Source: Elymus sibiricus (taxonomy: Eukaryota > Streptophyta > Magnoliopsida > Poales > Poaceae). From it: DNA of 64,000 bases. The DNA lies in assembly GCA_039707655.1 (NCBI GenBank), contig CM077665.1:312604486-312668485 (forward strand). Reading direction: 5' to 3'. The position numbers were made by a program, and so were the translations under genes. Of this stretch, positions 1-10,756 are shown one piece after another (positions within the stretch are counted from its first letter, which is position 1; each line of letters begins with the position of its first letter). The notes beneath the pieces are model-generated. The model did no database searches, was not told where the DNA came from, and saw nothing but the letters and a program-made list of their open reading frames with translations.

Positions 1-28
1 TGAGCCCCAAAATGGAAGTTTTCATGCA

Positions 29-415
29 TCACAAAATGCTTCTAGAGTCATATATAGGATTTATCATAGAGATGAAATAGAACTCTAGAAGTATGGGAGT
101 GATACTCAAACCTTTGTGTGAACGAATGGGTAAGATTATAATGTTAGCACACTTATCTGCGAGGAAGTCGGTGAGGTTGGTGTTATAAATGTATCGATCA
201 AATTCTTCTTCAATACCAGCACCCATCATGAACTCATCACATGGCCAGCGGCATGATTTAGCATCAGCCATTCCCACGAAGCTTGCCCTTGGTTCAACGT
301 AAGCTTGCCGTACCGAACTTTCACCTGACGATCCTCCTGAGGATTTTCTCCTTGAAGAGCTCCTCCTAAAGAGGTTCATTTTCCTAAGAGCAAATTTCTG
401 AAATTTTTGGACCAC
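29..415 (-). pseudogene. Athila ORF1-like fragment
   Basis: A 128-codon minus-strand frame. The N-terminus is basic and serine-rich (NLFRRSSSRRKSSGGSS), followed by a stretch resembling the start of the Athila ORF-1-type domain (FDRYIYNTNLTDFLADKC, where relatives have an AGLTDFL-like motif). After that the frame drifts into sequence without family similarity. It may be the first ORF after the leader-like segment at 480-900, or a decayed internal ORF of element A. Function is unknown; the call rests on the short motif only. Confidence 0.4.
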
Positions 416-479
416 AAAATTATGTCAACAAAACTTTGTAAGATTGATAGCAACTACTCATATAGATGCCTAGAGGCCA

Positions 480-900
480 TATCAAGCATTCAAACTACTT
501 GGAACACAAGGATTTCAATATGCAAGCTCATTTTCAATAGCACCAAGTGCAGCAAAATATAAACCACTAAAGAAAAAACTATTGGAGGAATGGGAGAGTC
601 ACATACCAAGGGGCAATCTCTCAAAACAGTTTCGGAAACGGAGTTTCGAGCAAAGAGATCAAAAATCTCTGGTTTGGGAGCTAGAACACGAGAGAGAGAG
701 AGCAACCGCGAATTTTCTAGAGGAAGAAGAAGGAGTGGGCCGAAGGGATAACTGAGGGGGTGCCTCTGGGCCCCCAAGCCATCAGGGCGCGCCCAGGGGG
801 GTGGGCGCGCCCTGTTGGCTTGGCACCAATAGGTGCACCCCCCTGAGGTGTTTTTAGCTCCAAATGTTTTTAAACATTCTAGAAAAATTCGTGTAAAAAT
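480..900 (-). repeat. LTR-like leader segment inside element A
   Basis: Read on the minus strand this has the same order of parts as the LTR at 32,530-32,740: an AAGTTCT stretch, an A/T-rich run, a GTGCCAAGCCAACAGGGCGCG segment with GGGCGCGCC palindromes, then a CT-rich leader. It is too diverged to be a copy of that LTR. It precedes the short ORF at 29-415. It may be an internal promoter/leader or a captured LTR of a related family; the sequence alone does not decide. Confidence 0.5.
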
Positions 901-1150
901 TTTGTGGCAATCTGAGAACTTTTATTTTTGGGTCATTTTTATTGGGCGGGTAATTTAGAAAACAGGATAATAATGAAATTTTATTTTATTAAACTAAAAA
1001 TAATGGAGGATAAATTATAATTATAGAAGGTTGTGCTTACTAAATTCATCGACCACATGCCCCTAAAAAAGTATCCATTAGTAAGGTTGATCAAGTCTTA
1101 TTAACAAACCGTTTTCGGTTGACATAAAACCGAAGAATCTTCTTATAACA
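901..1150 (-). other. Non-coding spacer of element A
   Basis: AT-rich sequence between the protease stop and the leader-like segment. On the minus strand it contains a small inverted repeat (CGGTTTTATGTCAACCGAAAACGG-like, about 1,108-1,135) and no open frame of note. I see no gene. Confidence 0.5.
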
Positions 1151-1644
1151 CTAAGTTACCTCAATGGAGATTTGCATCTCCCCAACAATAACAATATCAT
1201 ATTTCTTCTTGGCAATAGGAAGAGGAAATTTAAACTCCCCAAAAGTGATTGTGGCAACTTGCTCAATGTCATTAATATTATTCACCGAAGCTTGTTACTT
1301 CGGAAAGTGCACTGTATGTTGTTTGCCATTGACATGAAAAGTAACCTTGCTTTTTGTTGCAATCAATAACGGCTCCTGCAGTATTTAGAAAAGGTCTTCC
1401 AAGGATAATGGGCATGTTGTCGTCCTCGGGCATCTCAAGAATAACAAAGTCCGTTAAGATAGTAACCTTTGCAACCACAACAGGGACATCCTCACAAATT
1501 CCAATAGGTATAGCAGTGGATTTATTAGTCATTTGCAAATATATTTCGGTAGGTGTGAGCTTATTCAAATCAAGTCTTTCATATAAGGAGAAAGGCATAA
1601 CACTAACACCGGCGCCTATATCACGTAAAGCAGTTTTAACATAA
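1151..1644 (-). pseudogene. Retropepsin (aspartic protease) domain of element A
   Basis: The minus strand encodes DIGAGVSVMPFSLY, with the catalytic Asp-x-Gly intact, followed by AIPIGICEDVPV and the flap/C-terminal motif IILGRPFLNTAGAVIDC. These are hallmarks of the Athila-type retropepsin that processes the Gag-Pol polyprotein. A frameshift near 1,278 separates the end of the domain, which continues in another frame to a TAG at 1,151-1,153. The catalytic motif survives, but the domain can no longer be made as one piece. Confidence 0.85.
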
Positions 1645-2139
1645 CTTCATTTAATGGAGCAAGGTATTGTGGGTATACCCAGATCTCCCAACTTCTTAGG
1701 CACTCCACCGTCAAAAGAATAATTAATTAGCAAGCATGGTGATGGAAATCTCAGTTTCCGGTATCTTTCTTTTATTAGTGATAATATATTTCATGTATTT
1801 AGCATGTGGAGGCATTTTCAAGATATCCGCCAAGCGAGTGCGCAAAAAGACAGGTCTAATCATTTCAACATAACACTCAAAATCCCCCTCATCCTTACTC
1901 TTAGAAAGCTTATGAGGAAAAGTCATGGGTTTCTAGACCCATGGTTCTCTTTCTTTACCATGTTTCCTAGCAACAAAGTCTCTCTTATCGTAACATTTAT
2001 TATTAGGAGGTGGGTTATCAAGATCAACAACAGGTTCTATTTCTACATCATTATCATTCTCCTTATATTTATCTGGTGGAGAATCATCTTGAACATTATC
2101 ATTATCATTATCACTAGGTGGATGTTCATTACCAGATTG
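1645..2139 (-). pseudogene. gag C-terminus and gag-protease linker of element A (resumes left of B)
   Basis: This is the continuation of the gag at 29,722 after the B insertion. The minus-strand translation carries an acidic D/N-rich stretch followed by KCYDKRDFVARKHGKEREPWV-like residues, then the segment with LADILKMPPHAKYMKYIITN, which precedes the protease in Triticeae Athila-type elements. It runs into the protease domain at about 1,644. Frameshifts near 1,926 and 1,723 and a TGA just before the protease break it. Confidence 0.78.
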
Positions 2140-2144
2140 TGTTT

Positions 2145-2977
2145 TGTCGGATTTCGGGCTCCGCAAAACCCTAAGGGGTTCGAACCCAGGGGTGTGTGCG
2201 AAGATTCCCCCAACAACTTCGCCCCCTCCAGGCTCACAACACAATACCCCCGCTCGATGGCGAGGAAGACGATGGCACACAAGAGTTTACCCAGGTTCGG
2301 GCCGCTGCGAAGCGTAAAACCCTACTCCTGCCTTTGGTGGATTACCTCGCGAGGAGGTTTGCGGATGAACTAGTATAGCGGTGTGTTTGCGGGGTGGTTG
2401 CTCTCTCTCTACTGGGCAGCCTTGCCTCTATTTATAGCGGCCCGGGTCCTCTTCCCTTATCGTAATGGCGGGAAGGGATCCCACAACGACCAAATTTGAA
2501 GGGGGATAGGTGGTACACCCTATCCTGATGAAAGGTGGTCTTCGCCTGCAAAGTTGGTGGTGGTGACGCGGTGGTGGGCTCGCCGGTGACATCCGTCCTG
2601 CTGCGCTCGCTGACCCGGTCCTGTTGCACCGGAATGGAAAACTTTGGTGGGGCTCCTTGGGAACCCGCGTTCGTCCTCGTCGCCTTTGCACAAAAGAGGA
2701 AATTGTTCCCTCTGGCGCGCTGGCGCCCGCCTGGCCTGGCTGTCGCTGCCCATGACCTCCTGAGGCCCAGCGTTGCATAGAGAACTCCGCCGCTCGGGTG
2801 GGGGCCTAGGGAGGCCTCCCTTTTCCGCCTTGGCGCTGTCCTCCTCATGACGATGGGTTCCTCGCGAGGGCCTTGTTTTTGAGCGAGGCCGCATAGGGTC
2901 ATACGGACCGCCAGGTGGGCCACGCCTTGGGCCGCAAGCAGGCAAGTCTGGGTACCCTGGTATCCCGAACGCCGACA
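2145..2977 (-). repeat. 3' LTR of element B
   Basis: 833 bp, TGTCGG...CCGACA with perfect 6-bp terminal inverted repeats. A minus-strand TATA box (TATAAATAG, 2,427-2,435) marks the U3/R region. Adjacent inside the element (minus strand, 2,978-2,992) is TGGGGGCTAA-type purine-rich sequence, the probable polypurine tract, which identifies this as the 3' LTR in element sense. Confidence 0.92.
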
Positions 2978-3294
2978 TTAGCCCCCAGGCCCAAGGCGCG
3001 CTCGAGCCGGCTTCGAGGGGAAAGTAGAAGGAGGTGGCCCGGAGCGCCGCAGGCCCTTATTGCTTGCGGGCCTGGTTCGCCATACGGTGCTTGGTGGGGT
3101 GCGGGTGTCCCGCCCCGTGTCTTCTTGGCAACTGCCCAACCGACAAAAGCCTGACGTCCTGCGCTTGGCCATTATTGCTTTCCTCTTCCGCGCCCTTGCT
3201 CTTCTTTCCTGATCTCTATCCCTATCGCGATCCTCCCCAGATCTCAGCACTGCCCCATCCTCCTTCTTGCTCCCTTGACCTCTAAAGCTTCTCG

Positions 3295-6197
3295 ATGGCT
3301 CCCGCCGACAAGTCGAAGCCCGAGGTCCAGGGCTCGGCTTCTGCTCCTATCTCGCCGGCGCTCTCAGAGTCCACCATAGCCAAGGACGGGGACCTCACCC
3401 CGGTGCTCCCGTCGACAGCAGATGACTCCAACGAGCGAGGGCAGACCTTGATATGGTGCGGCTCCGCAGTGGGGCGTCGCCTGGCCAAGTCGGTCTACCC
3501 TTTCTTCCTCCATAGCGTCTTCTCCAGGCTCGTCCCACCCTTCTCCGTGTTCTTCACCGCTATCCTTGAGCACTATGGGATCCAGGCCCTCCACCTTCAG
3601 CCCAACTCCATCCTGCTTATGTCTGTGTTTGCCTTCTACTGTGAGGCTTTCGTGGGCGTGAAGCCGTCGGTGGCCCTGTTCCGCCATTTCTTCAGCTTGC
3701 GGCTTCATGACGGAGCTCAGCGGTCGGCATGCGTCTCCTTCGTCGCGGTCCAGAGCGGGAACACGCTCTTCAAGGCCGGGAAGAAGGTGGAGAACTTCAG
3801 GAACCGTTGGGTCTTCTTAGATCTCCAGGGCAACGACCCTCGCCTGGAGCTCCCCAGGGGGCTGCCGGAGAAGATCCCGGCGTGGAGCTCCGCGAAGCTC
3901 TCCGACCCTCGGGCCAAGCCCGTTTTGGAGCGAGTCCTTCGAGACATCAGCGCCAAGAAGCTGACAGGAGGGATGATAGTGAAGGAGTTCCTGGTGCTGC
4001 GCCTGGCGCCCCTCCAGTCCCACTCACGGACCATGTGGGACTACCAGGGCGTCGGCGACGACATGAGGCTCCGTTCTGCACTTATGACCCCCGTGGAGTT
4101 GAACAGGGTTGTGACGACCCTGCTCAACGGCGATCCCGGGGACCTTCCTGAGGCCTACGCCCCGCTGTACTGCCGCGACGACAAGGCTGACCTGGTCGCC
4201 ACGATGCCCAGCTTCGACGAGCTGGGGCTCTCCCCGGCCGAGGGCTCTAGCGCCCCCATGGTGGTGCCTTCTGATGACATCGTTGATGGAGAGGACTCAG
4301 AGGAGACGGCGGATGACGACCTGGAGGAGGTGTTTCCTCCGTCGCGGAGTGCCCTTCTCCGCAGCTTCGATGACGACAATGCCAGCGAGCCCCCTGCTGC
4401 AAGTCCTCCGCGATTCGCCAGGGTCCTCAGGGGGCCAGGCCCTACACCTCGGGCCGCCCGATCCACCTGCCGGGTGACCCCGAGGAAACACGAGGATGGG
4501 CCTCCTCCGGAGCCCTCAGCTCGCGTTGGTGAGGTGGCCGAAGCGCCCGCCTCACTTCTGCTCGAGCCGCAGCTCGCGGGTGAGGTGGCCGCGGCCGGGG
4601 CGGGCACGGCCTTGCCGGTCGTGGCTGCTTCGAGCGGTTCCACCGCTCCTCCACGCAGCAGCAGCTCCTTTGAGAAGGACGGAGGCCTCCCCCCCTTTGC
4701 CGATGCGGAGAGAAAGAGGAAGTGGGTTGATGTCGAGGAGTAAGTAATCCCGCTTGGTTTCATGTCGCCTTCCAGTGGTTTATGTACTGACGGGCCTCTC
4801 CCCATCTGATAATCAGGGGTGCCGCCATGCCGAAGTCGAGGAAGAAGAAGGCCGGCGTCAAGCCAAGGGCGCCCACCGACGCGCCGCCTGCTTCTGGCTC
4901 CTTGTCGCCGCCTGACGAGGCGCCGGACGTTGGGGGCGGGGAGGCCCGCGGGGCGACTCTCGTTGTCGCGGCTGCGGAGCCCCCGATGCCTGCTAAAGGG
5001 GTCGTCCCTACCTTTGGGGGCATGCCCGTGCTGTAGCCTGAGGGGCCTGCCCCCGAGGGCCAGCTGGGCGCAGGGTCGTCCGCCCCTTCCCTGTCTGTGG
5101 TCGTGGTGCAGCCGCCGGCGTCTTCTGCCCTTCATGCTTCTTCGGAGGCGGCTCCTGCCGCCGCACAGACGCCGCCTCCGGGCCGTGCCCTGGTGTCCCC
5201 GTCTCGGGGCCCTCTAGCGGAGTCGGGCGCTCTGGACGGGGCTTACACCGTCTTGGATCAGGTCCGAGGCGCTCTGGGTGGCGTCGACGATCGCCTCGCA
5301 AGGGAGCGCCTGGGTCTTCTTTCTGGGTGGCTCCAATCTGACGCCTCGGCCATGGCGTTTTGGGGCCGTGCCGAGTCTGCCGCAGCTGCGAGCAGGAAGG
5401 AGGCCGCGTCGGCCAGGGCGGACCGAGATGGGGCACTGGCTGACGCAGCGTCCGCCACGAAGCGCTGTGACGAGGCGGAGGCCCGCCTGAGGGCTCTTCA
5501 AGAGGACAGTTCTACGCTTTCGGAGAGGCTCCGCCAGCGGGAGGAGGACCTCAAGGCCTGTGAGGTCAAGCTCGCCGATCGTGACTCAGCGCTGTCCAAG
5601 GTGGCGGCCGACCTAGCCACCGAGCGCGAGCGGCAGGACGAGCTGAAGGAGGAAGTGGCTGCGGAGAAGGCCAGGCTTGCCTCCAGGGAGGAGTCCCTTG
5701 CCACGGCTGAGGAGAAGAAGGCTGCATAGCTCGAGGCCTTCCCCTCCATCGAGCTCAGGCTTCGCCGGGCGCTCCAGTCCATCTGCCGAGGGGGATTCTC
5801 AGAGCCCCTGGTGGCTCCTGAGGGTGGCTTCGTTGAGCTTTCTTCAAAGCTCGCCGAAGCGCTTGAGGGTGCTGTCGCCAGGGTGGAGAACGTCTTGGAG
5901 GGTGAGTGCCGCGACCTCTTCTCCGAGGCCGCGACACGCGTCTTCAGCCACCTCTACCTTCGTGAGCTGAGCTTCGACTTCGGCTCCGTGATTCGCCCGA
6001 TCGATCCTGGGGTTCGCGCTGCCACGGCGACGGCCGTGGAGGGCGTCGTGAATGCGCTGATGAAGAAGTTCGCCTGCGTCACCGTTCCCCCGCCTCTCCC
6101 CATGGTTGCGGGGGTTGGCGACGATGACGACAGCGGCAGCGACGTCGACGACGAGCTCCCCTTGGCTGGGGCGAGTGGCGGCGCCATCTCCTCCTAG
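3295..6197 (+). pseudogene. Antisense additional gene of element B: gypsy-type transposon domain plus coiled coil, two exons
   Basis: Transcribed opposite to B's gag-pol, starting about 320 bases inside the 3' LTR. Exon 1 is 3,295-4,739 and exon 2 is 4,817-6,197. The 77-base intron (4,740-4,816) has a GTAAGT donor and ATAATCAG acceptor and restores the frame exactly (split GAG codon). The first ~270 residues match the 'putative gypsy type transposon' domain (SVFSRLVPPFSVFF, LHLQPNSILLMSVFAFYCEAF). A proline/serine/acid-rich middle follows, then an exon 2 with long Ala/Glu/Arg heptad-like coiled coil (about 5,370-5,730) and an acidic C-terminus. Total is about 940 codons. Two in-frame TAG codons (5,034-5,036 and 5,727-5,729), each one C-to-T step from CAG, are the only breaks. 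Function is unknown; it is one of the additional ORFs known from Tat-lineage elements. Confidence 0.82.
4740..4816 (+). other. Intron in the antisense gene of element B
   Basis: GTAAGT donor, AATCAG acceptor, 77 bases. Without splicing the frame ends at a TAA formed by the donor itself (4,741-4,743). With splicing the frame opens for another 1.38 kb apart from two CAG-to-TAG changes. Length and borders are typical of short grass introns. This is inferred from sequence; no transcript evidence. Confidence 0.75.
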
Positions 6198-7005
6198 CTC
6201 TTCCTCTGGGGTCCTTTCCTGTAACCGTTCATCGTGGCTCGTGGAGGCGTTAGACTTGTTTGCATTTTTGGAGACATTTTAATGTTTGTAATGACTGCCG
6301 AGCTGTGTGATTTTGTTTCTTCGCCTGTTTCCTTCCTGCTTGCTGTAGCGCTCTGCGTCTGCAGGGCCCGGTCCCACGCATACCTCAGCCGCCGTTGGGG
6401 CGTCCGGATCACCAGGACGATGCCAAGGGGTGAGGGGCTATGTGAAGAGTGAGGCCCCTGGGTCGTGATGCTCAGGGGTCCCCCTTGATGTATGAGCAGC
6501 CCTCATGAAGGGAATGCTGCGAAGACGGGGTTGACTTGAGGATTTGGAGCGCCGTGAGCTCTGCGTCGGCAGGGCCTGGTCTCGCGCATACCTCGACAGT
6601 CGTTGGGGCGTCCGGATCACCAGGACAGTCCCAAGAGGCGAGGGGCTACGAGTCCAGTGAGGCTCCTGAGTCGTGATGCTCAGGAGTCCCCCTTGACGTA
6701 CGAGCGGCTCCCATACCTTTGTTTTTGTCCGGGAGGGACGCGTGAAGACCAGGTGCCAGGGAACTGGTGAGGTGGCGTAGCCCCCTTGCAGCCCCCTCAC
6801 GCGTGCATCCCGGGGAATGTCGCGAGATGGAGCCGCGAGGGGCCATCCTGGGGTTGAATGCACCCGCTAAGGCGCCCTCAATTGTTTATCCCCAGCGCAG
6901 AGCATAGGGCTTCCATGTTGCGTGGGCATAGCCATTGGTGGACCGTGTCGTCCGCCAGCACGGAGCATGGGGCTTCCACTTGGGCATGGGAATGGCACCC
7001 CTCCG
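6198..7005. repeat. Non-coding spacer of element B with a ~200-bp tandem duplication
   Basis: Downstream of the antisense gene's stop and up to the C insertion. Two diverged tandem copies, about 6,349-6,509 and 6,549-6,718, share CTCTGCGTC-GCAGGGCC, GTTGGGGCGTCCGGATCACC and TCGTGATGCTCAGG. No convincing coding frame. On the B sense strand this corresponds to the region between deleted pol and the antisense gene's end. Confidence 0.6.
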
Positions 7006-8063
7006 TGACGGGGTTATTACCCCTGGGTAGGCCAAGACTAGGGAGTTCCAACCCCTTTTGAAAAAACCATACGGCCGGCTGGTCCGCGACCGGCTGGCGT
7101 GCTACCGGCTGGACCAAGGCCGGCTGGCGAGCTACCGGCGGACCTACTGCCGGCTGGCCCACGGCTGGCTGGGCAGGAACCGGACGCCCAACCCCTGGCC
7201 AGCCTGCAGCCGGCCGCTCCACGACCGGCCCTTCCGCTGACCTCTGGGCGGGCAGGCACCCGTCCCCTCCCACGGCGACCGGGTACACCGATAGGACGCG
7301 ACCCCCACGATGGACTCCGGCGTGGCTACAGCAACCGCTGACGCGCGGGCACGCGTGGCTATAGTTCGGGTGGTCGTACCGCTGACCAAGATAGATCGAG
7401 ACCCGACGGGGCAACAGTGCCGCCACACCGCCGTCGACTCCATTACCTGCCCCGGCGTGGCTACAGCGCAGCCGATCGTACCACTGACTTGGGCCGGTAG
7501 GCGCAAGACGACGCCGTGCGGGGCGGCCCGTGCTACAGCAGGTAGGCGCGGGCCAATAGAAGAGCCGGCTGGCGGGCCCCTATTGGTGATGGGACCACGC
7601 AGCCGGCGGGCCCTACGAGAGACGAGACGGCCCAGCCGGTGCGCCCCCTGGCCGGCTGGGGAGGCTGCCAGCCGGGTCCCCCTTGTAGTACCTTAGGAAT
7701 ATTGTAAGCCGGGGGGTTGGCCTATAAAACCCCCCCGAGGCCCCCATGCATTGGGCAGGCAAGCACTAAGGGATCTCTCCCATCTCACACTCTCACTCTC
7801 ACGTAGCAAGGGAAGAGGAGCCGGCTGCTCCTTCTTCCTCCTATAGATATCAGCTCAAGGAGCGCCATTGTAACATCACCCACCATATAACTAGACCAGC
7901 AGGACTAGGGGTGTTACCTCTCATGGAGGGCCCCGAACCTGGGTACATCGTGTGTCCCTCACCGCTTGTGCCTAATACCGTTCCCGGAGCCCGCCGGCGT
8001 CCTTCGGCCCCAACCACTCTCGATAAGCCACCCCATGGCATCTGTCGTGAGAAAACGACGACA
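7006..8063 (+). repeat. 5' LTR of element C
   Basis: 1,058 bp, TGACGG...ACGACA. The TATA box TATAAAA is at 7,723-7,729, placing the transcription start shortly downstream near CCCCCGAGGCCCC. It is rich in CCGGCTGG repeats (about 7,070-7,240), which also recur in the internal region. An ATG at 8,035 near the LTR end opens the gag frame. Confidence 0.92.
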
Positions 8064-10413
8064 GTTGGCGCCCACCGTGGGGCCGTCCGCGGCGCCGGCC
8101 GGAGTCACGCTCCGGGCGGGACCCTTCACCACCTCCCCCGGCCGCCCCGCATCTGGGCAGAACTGCGCACTCGTGGGGCTTGCTCCCGCGGGGCGGGACC
8201 CCGTTCCCGCTGGCCCTGCGGGCGACGCTGCCGGTCTCTCCGACGAGTGCCTCGGCAGCGACCCTCTGAACGACATCACCGTCCTCACCGAGCGCGTCGG
8301 CAGGCTGAGCCTCGCCGACGAACCAGCTGCCAACGAGTACCCTAGCCAGGTACTCGACTGCCTCAACCCGCCCGCGTTCGTGGGCACACTCGCCCCGGGC
8401 GAGGCCGGCGACTCCCGCGTCCGCGTGGGGGTAATGGCTACCGGCTCCTCCACGACCTCCGGCCGTGTCAGGGCGGAGGCAGATGCGGCCGCCGCGGCCG
8501 TCCGCGCCGGCACCTCCGACCCCCTCGGCTCCATGCTTCGGGGCCTCAGCACCCCCGTTGCGCCTACGATGAACCCAGCCACGGCTACGGCCAAGCTCGA
8601 GGCCGCTTGCCGGCTGCTGTTCAACGAGGCAACCACACTCGCCACCACCAAGCGCCAGATGGAGTCCGCGCAGCGCGAGTATAACTCCGCCTATGGCCTC
8701 ACCCCCGCCGGCAACGAGCCTAGCCGGCGCGGTGACGTCTGCAACCGCGGCCGCGTGGTCACGGAAATCCCCGGTGGCAGGCTCCCCACCTACGACACGC
8801 CGGCTGCCAACCTAAGGGCCGCCCAGGTGGCCTACGCCGACCTCGCCGACCTGGTGGGAGAGGAGCGAGAGCAGCAGGACAGGCACATCCAAGACCTCAT
8901 CGCCACCGCCACCGCTCAGCAGGCCCGGCTCGATAAAGCCAACGCCGGCTCCGAAGTTCCCGTCCCCGAAGGGGACGCCCTGCAGACTGCTGACCAGCGC
9001 CGGCCGGTCCAGCAGGCCTCTTCCTCCCGCGGCTCCAGCCGGCGAGGCGCCGGGTCCCATAACGGACGCTCTCGGCAAAGAGACGACCTGCCGGCCGTCA
9101 ACAGCCGGCACAACGACGCCCCGACTAGCGGCAGCCGGTGCAGCCGGGACCATACTCCGCCCCCGCGGCGGGAGCGCGCGCACTCGCCCGCCCCGGCCGT
9201 CCGTCCCGAGCTCGCCGCCCGGCTCGGTCCGCGCGTCCCGCGGAGCGAGAACGACGCCCGGACTCGCATCGGCCGGCTGGCACAGTCCGCCCTCCTGGAG
9301 AAGGTGGATCCGATCGGCCCGGCATGCTTCGGCCCTCGGATCCGCAACGAGCCATTCCCAACCGGCTTCACGCTCCCTCGCGACACCCCGAAGTACAACG
9401 GCACAGCCAAGCCGGAGGACTGGCTGGTCGACTACACCACCGCGGTCGGCATAGCCAGGGGAAACAAGCGCGTAGCCGTGCGCTACGTCGCCCTCATGCT
9501 GATCGGCTCAGCTCGGACCTGGCTCAACAGCCTGTCCACCGGCAGCATCAACACCTGGACGGACTTCGAAGAGGCGTTCGTCCGCAACTTCACCGGCACC
9601 TACAAGCGGCCGGGCTGGCCCCGTGAGCTGGCCATGTGCGTCCAGGGGCCGGACGAGTCCCTCCGCGACTACCTCACGCGCTGGACCGAGCTCCGCAACT
9701 CCTGCAAAGGAGTGCACGTGGTGCAGGCCATCCATTATTTCATCGAGGGTTGCCGCGACGCCACCCACCTCAAGCACAAGCTCTTGTGCTCCGAGCCGGC
9801 TACCCTGGCGGATCTGATGGCCAAGGCAGACAAGTACGCCACGGCCGACTCCGCAATGCGGGTGAAGGTCACCATGCCGGCCAAGCCGACCCTGCCGCCT
9901 GCCGCACCGCGGGCGGCTGCCGACAACCGGCAGCAGCAGAACAACAAGCACAAATCTGACCAGCCGGATCCCCGCTACGGGAGCCGGCAGGTCGTGACCA
10001 TCGAGGAAGAGCAGCCGGCTGCCCAGTCCCCCAGCCAGCGTCAGAGAACCGGCAAGGCCGCCTGGCAGCCCAAGCTCACCTTCGAGCAGATGCTCGACGC
10101 ACCCTGCAAGATACACTCTGGGGCCAAGCCGGCCACGCACATGCTCCGGCAGTGCAGCTTCTCCCAGCGGCTAGCTCGAGGTGAGGGCCTTCCGGTCCCT
10201 CCGCCTCTGGCTCCCCGCGCGCCAGCTCTGGCTCCGGCCCAGCCACCCGCGCCGGCTCCGGCCGCCAACAACGGCCGCCTCCATGACCAGTTCCCCGACC
10301 AAGACGGGGCCTACGTCATCTTCACCAGCGAGGGGACTGACAAGCATAGCATGCGTCAGCGCCGACACGAGGTGAACGCCACCGTTCCCTCGGTCCCCCA
10401 ATTCATGCACTAG
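8035..10413 (+). pseudogene. gag of element C
   Basis: An open frame of ~790 codons from an ATG inside the 5' LTR, through the primer site, to a TAG at 10,411-10,413. The N-terminal half is Ala/Pro/Arg-rich and not recognisable. The capsid domain lies around 9,385-9,800 (PKYNGTAKPEDWLVDY, ARTWLNSLSTGSINTWTDFE, PDESLRDYLTRWTELRNSC). A zinc-finger-like C-x2-H-x7-H-x4-C motif lies near 10,105-10,160. The frame beyond the TAG continues directly into protease, and the stop is one step from TGG, so gag and pol were probably one polyprotein frame. A start further downstream is possible; the ATG in the LTR is only the first in frame. Confidence 0.82.
8066..8082 (+). promoter_or_regulatory. Primer-binding site of element C
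   Basis: TGGCGCCCACCGTGGGG lies two bases after the 5' LTR. This exact type of site is common in plant Tat-lineage gypsy elements. It sets the plus orientation. It is also translated within the gag-spanning open frame. Confidence 0.8.
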
Positions 10414-10425
10414 TCCGAGAAGCCG

Positions 10426-10756
10426 GTGACCTGGAGCCGGGCGGACCACCCGGCCGTAATGCCAAACCCCGGCAGCTATGCCCTCATCCTCGATCCCACC
10501 ATCGCCTCCGAGAGGCTCACCTGCCGCTTCTCGCGGGTGCTGATCAACGGGGGCAGCAGCATCAACATACTCTACCGTGACACGCTGCTTAAACTGGGCC
10601 TCAGGGAGAAGGACCTGCGGGCGAGCCGGACGGTCTTCCACGGGATCGTGCCGGGGAAGTCCTGCACCCCCATCGGCAAGATCGAACTCGACGTCCTCTT
10701 CGGCAACAAGAGCCATTTCTGCCGCGAGCCGGTATGGTTCGAGGTGGTGGACCTCG
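10426..10756 (+). pseudogene. Retropepsin domain of element C, N-terminal part
   Basis: Same frame as gag. The segment VLINGGSSINILYRDTL is the active-site region; relatives have DGG where this has NGG. The codon AAC at 10,546-10,548 replaces the catalytic aspartate, a single G-to-A change. The domain is interrupted after VVDL by solo LTR D at 10,757 and resumes at 14,990. With the Asn substitution the protease would be inactive even if expressed. Confidence 0.85.

Noticed and set aside
1804..2373. A 189-codon plus-strand frame
   Set aside because: It spans the junction between element A's gag (antisense) and the LTR of B, so it is a chance frame created by the insertion.
4155..5135. A 326-codon minus-strand frame opposite the antisense gene of B
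   Set aside because: Low-complexity Arg/Ser/Gly/Ala-rich shadow of GC-rich coding sequence; it crosses the intron and shows no domain.
7966..8034. The gag frame extended upstream of 8,035 into the LTR
   Set aside because: Open by chance within the LTR; the first residues show no conservation expected of gag, so 8,035 is the earliest start I would consider.
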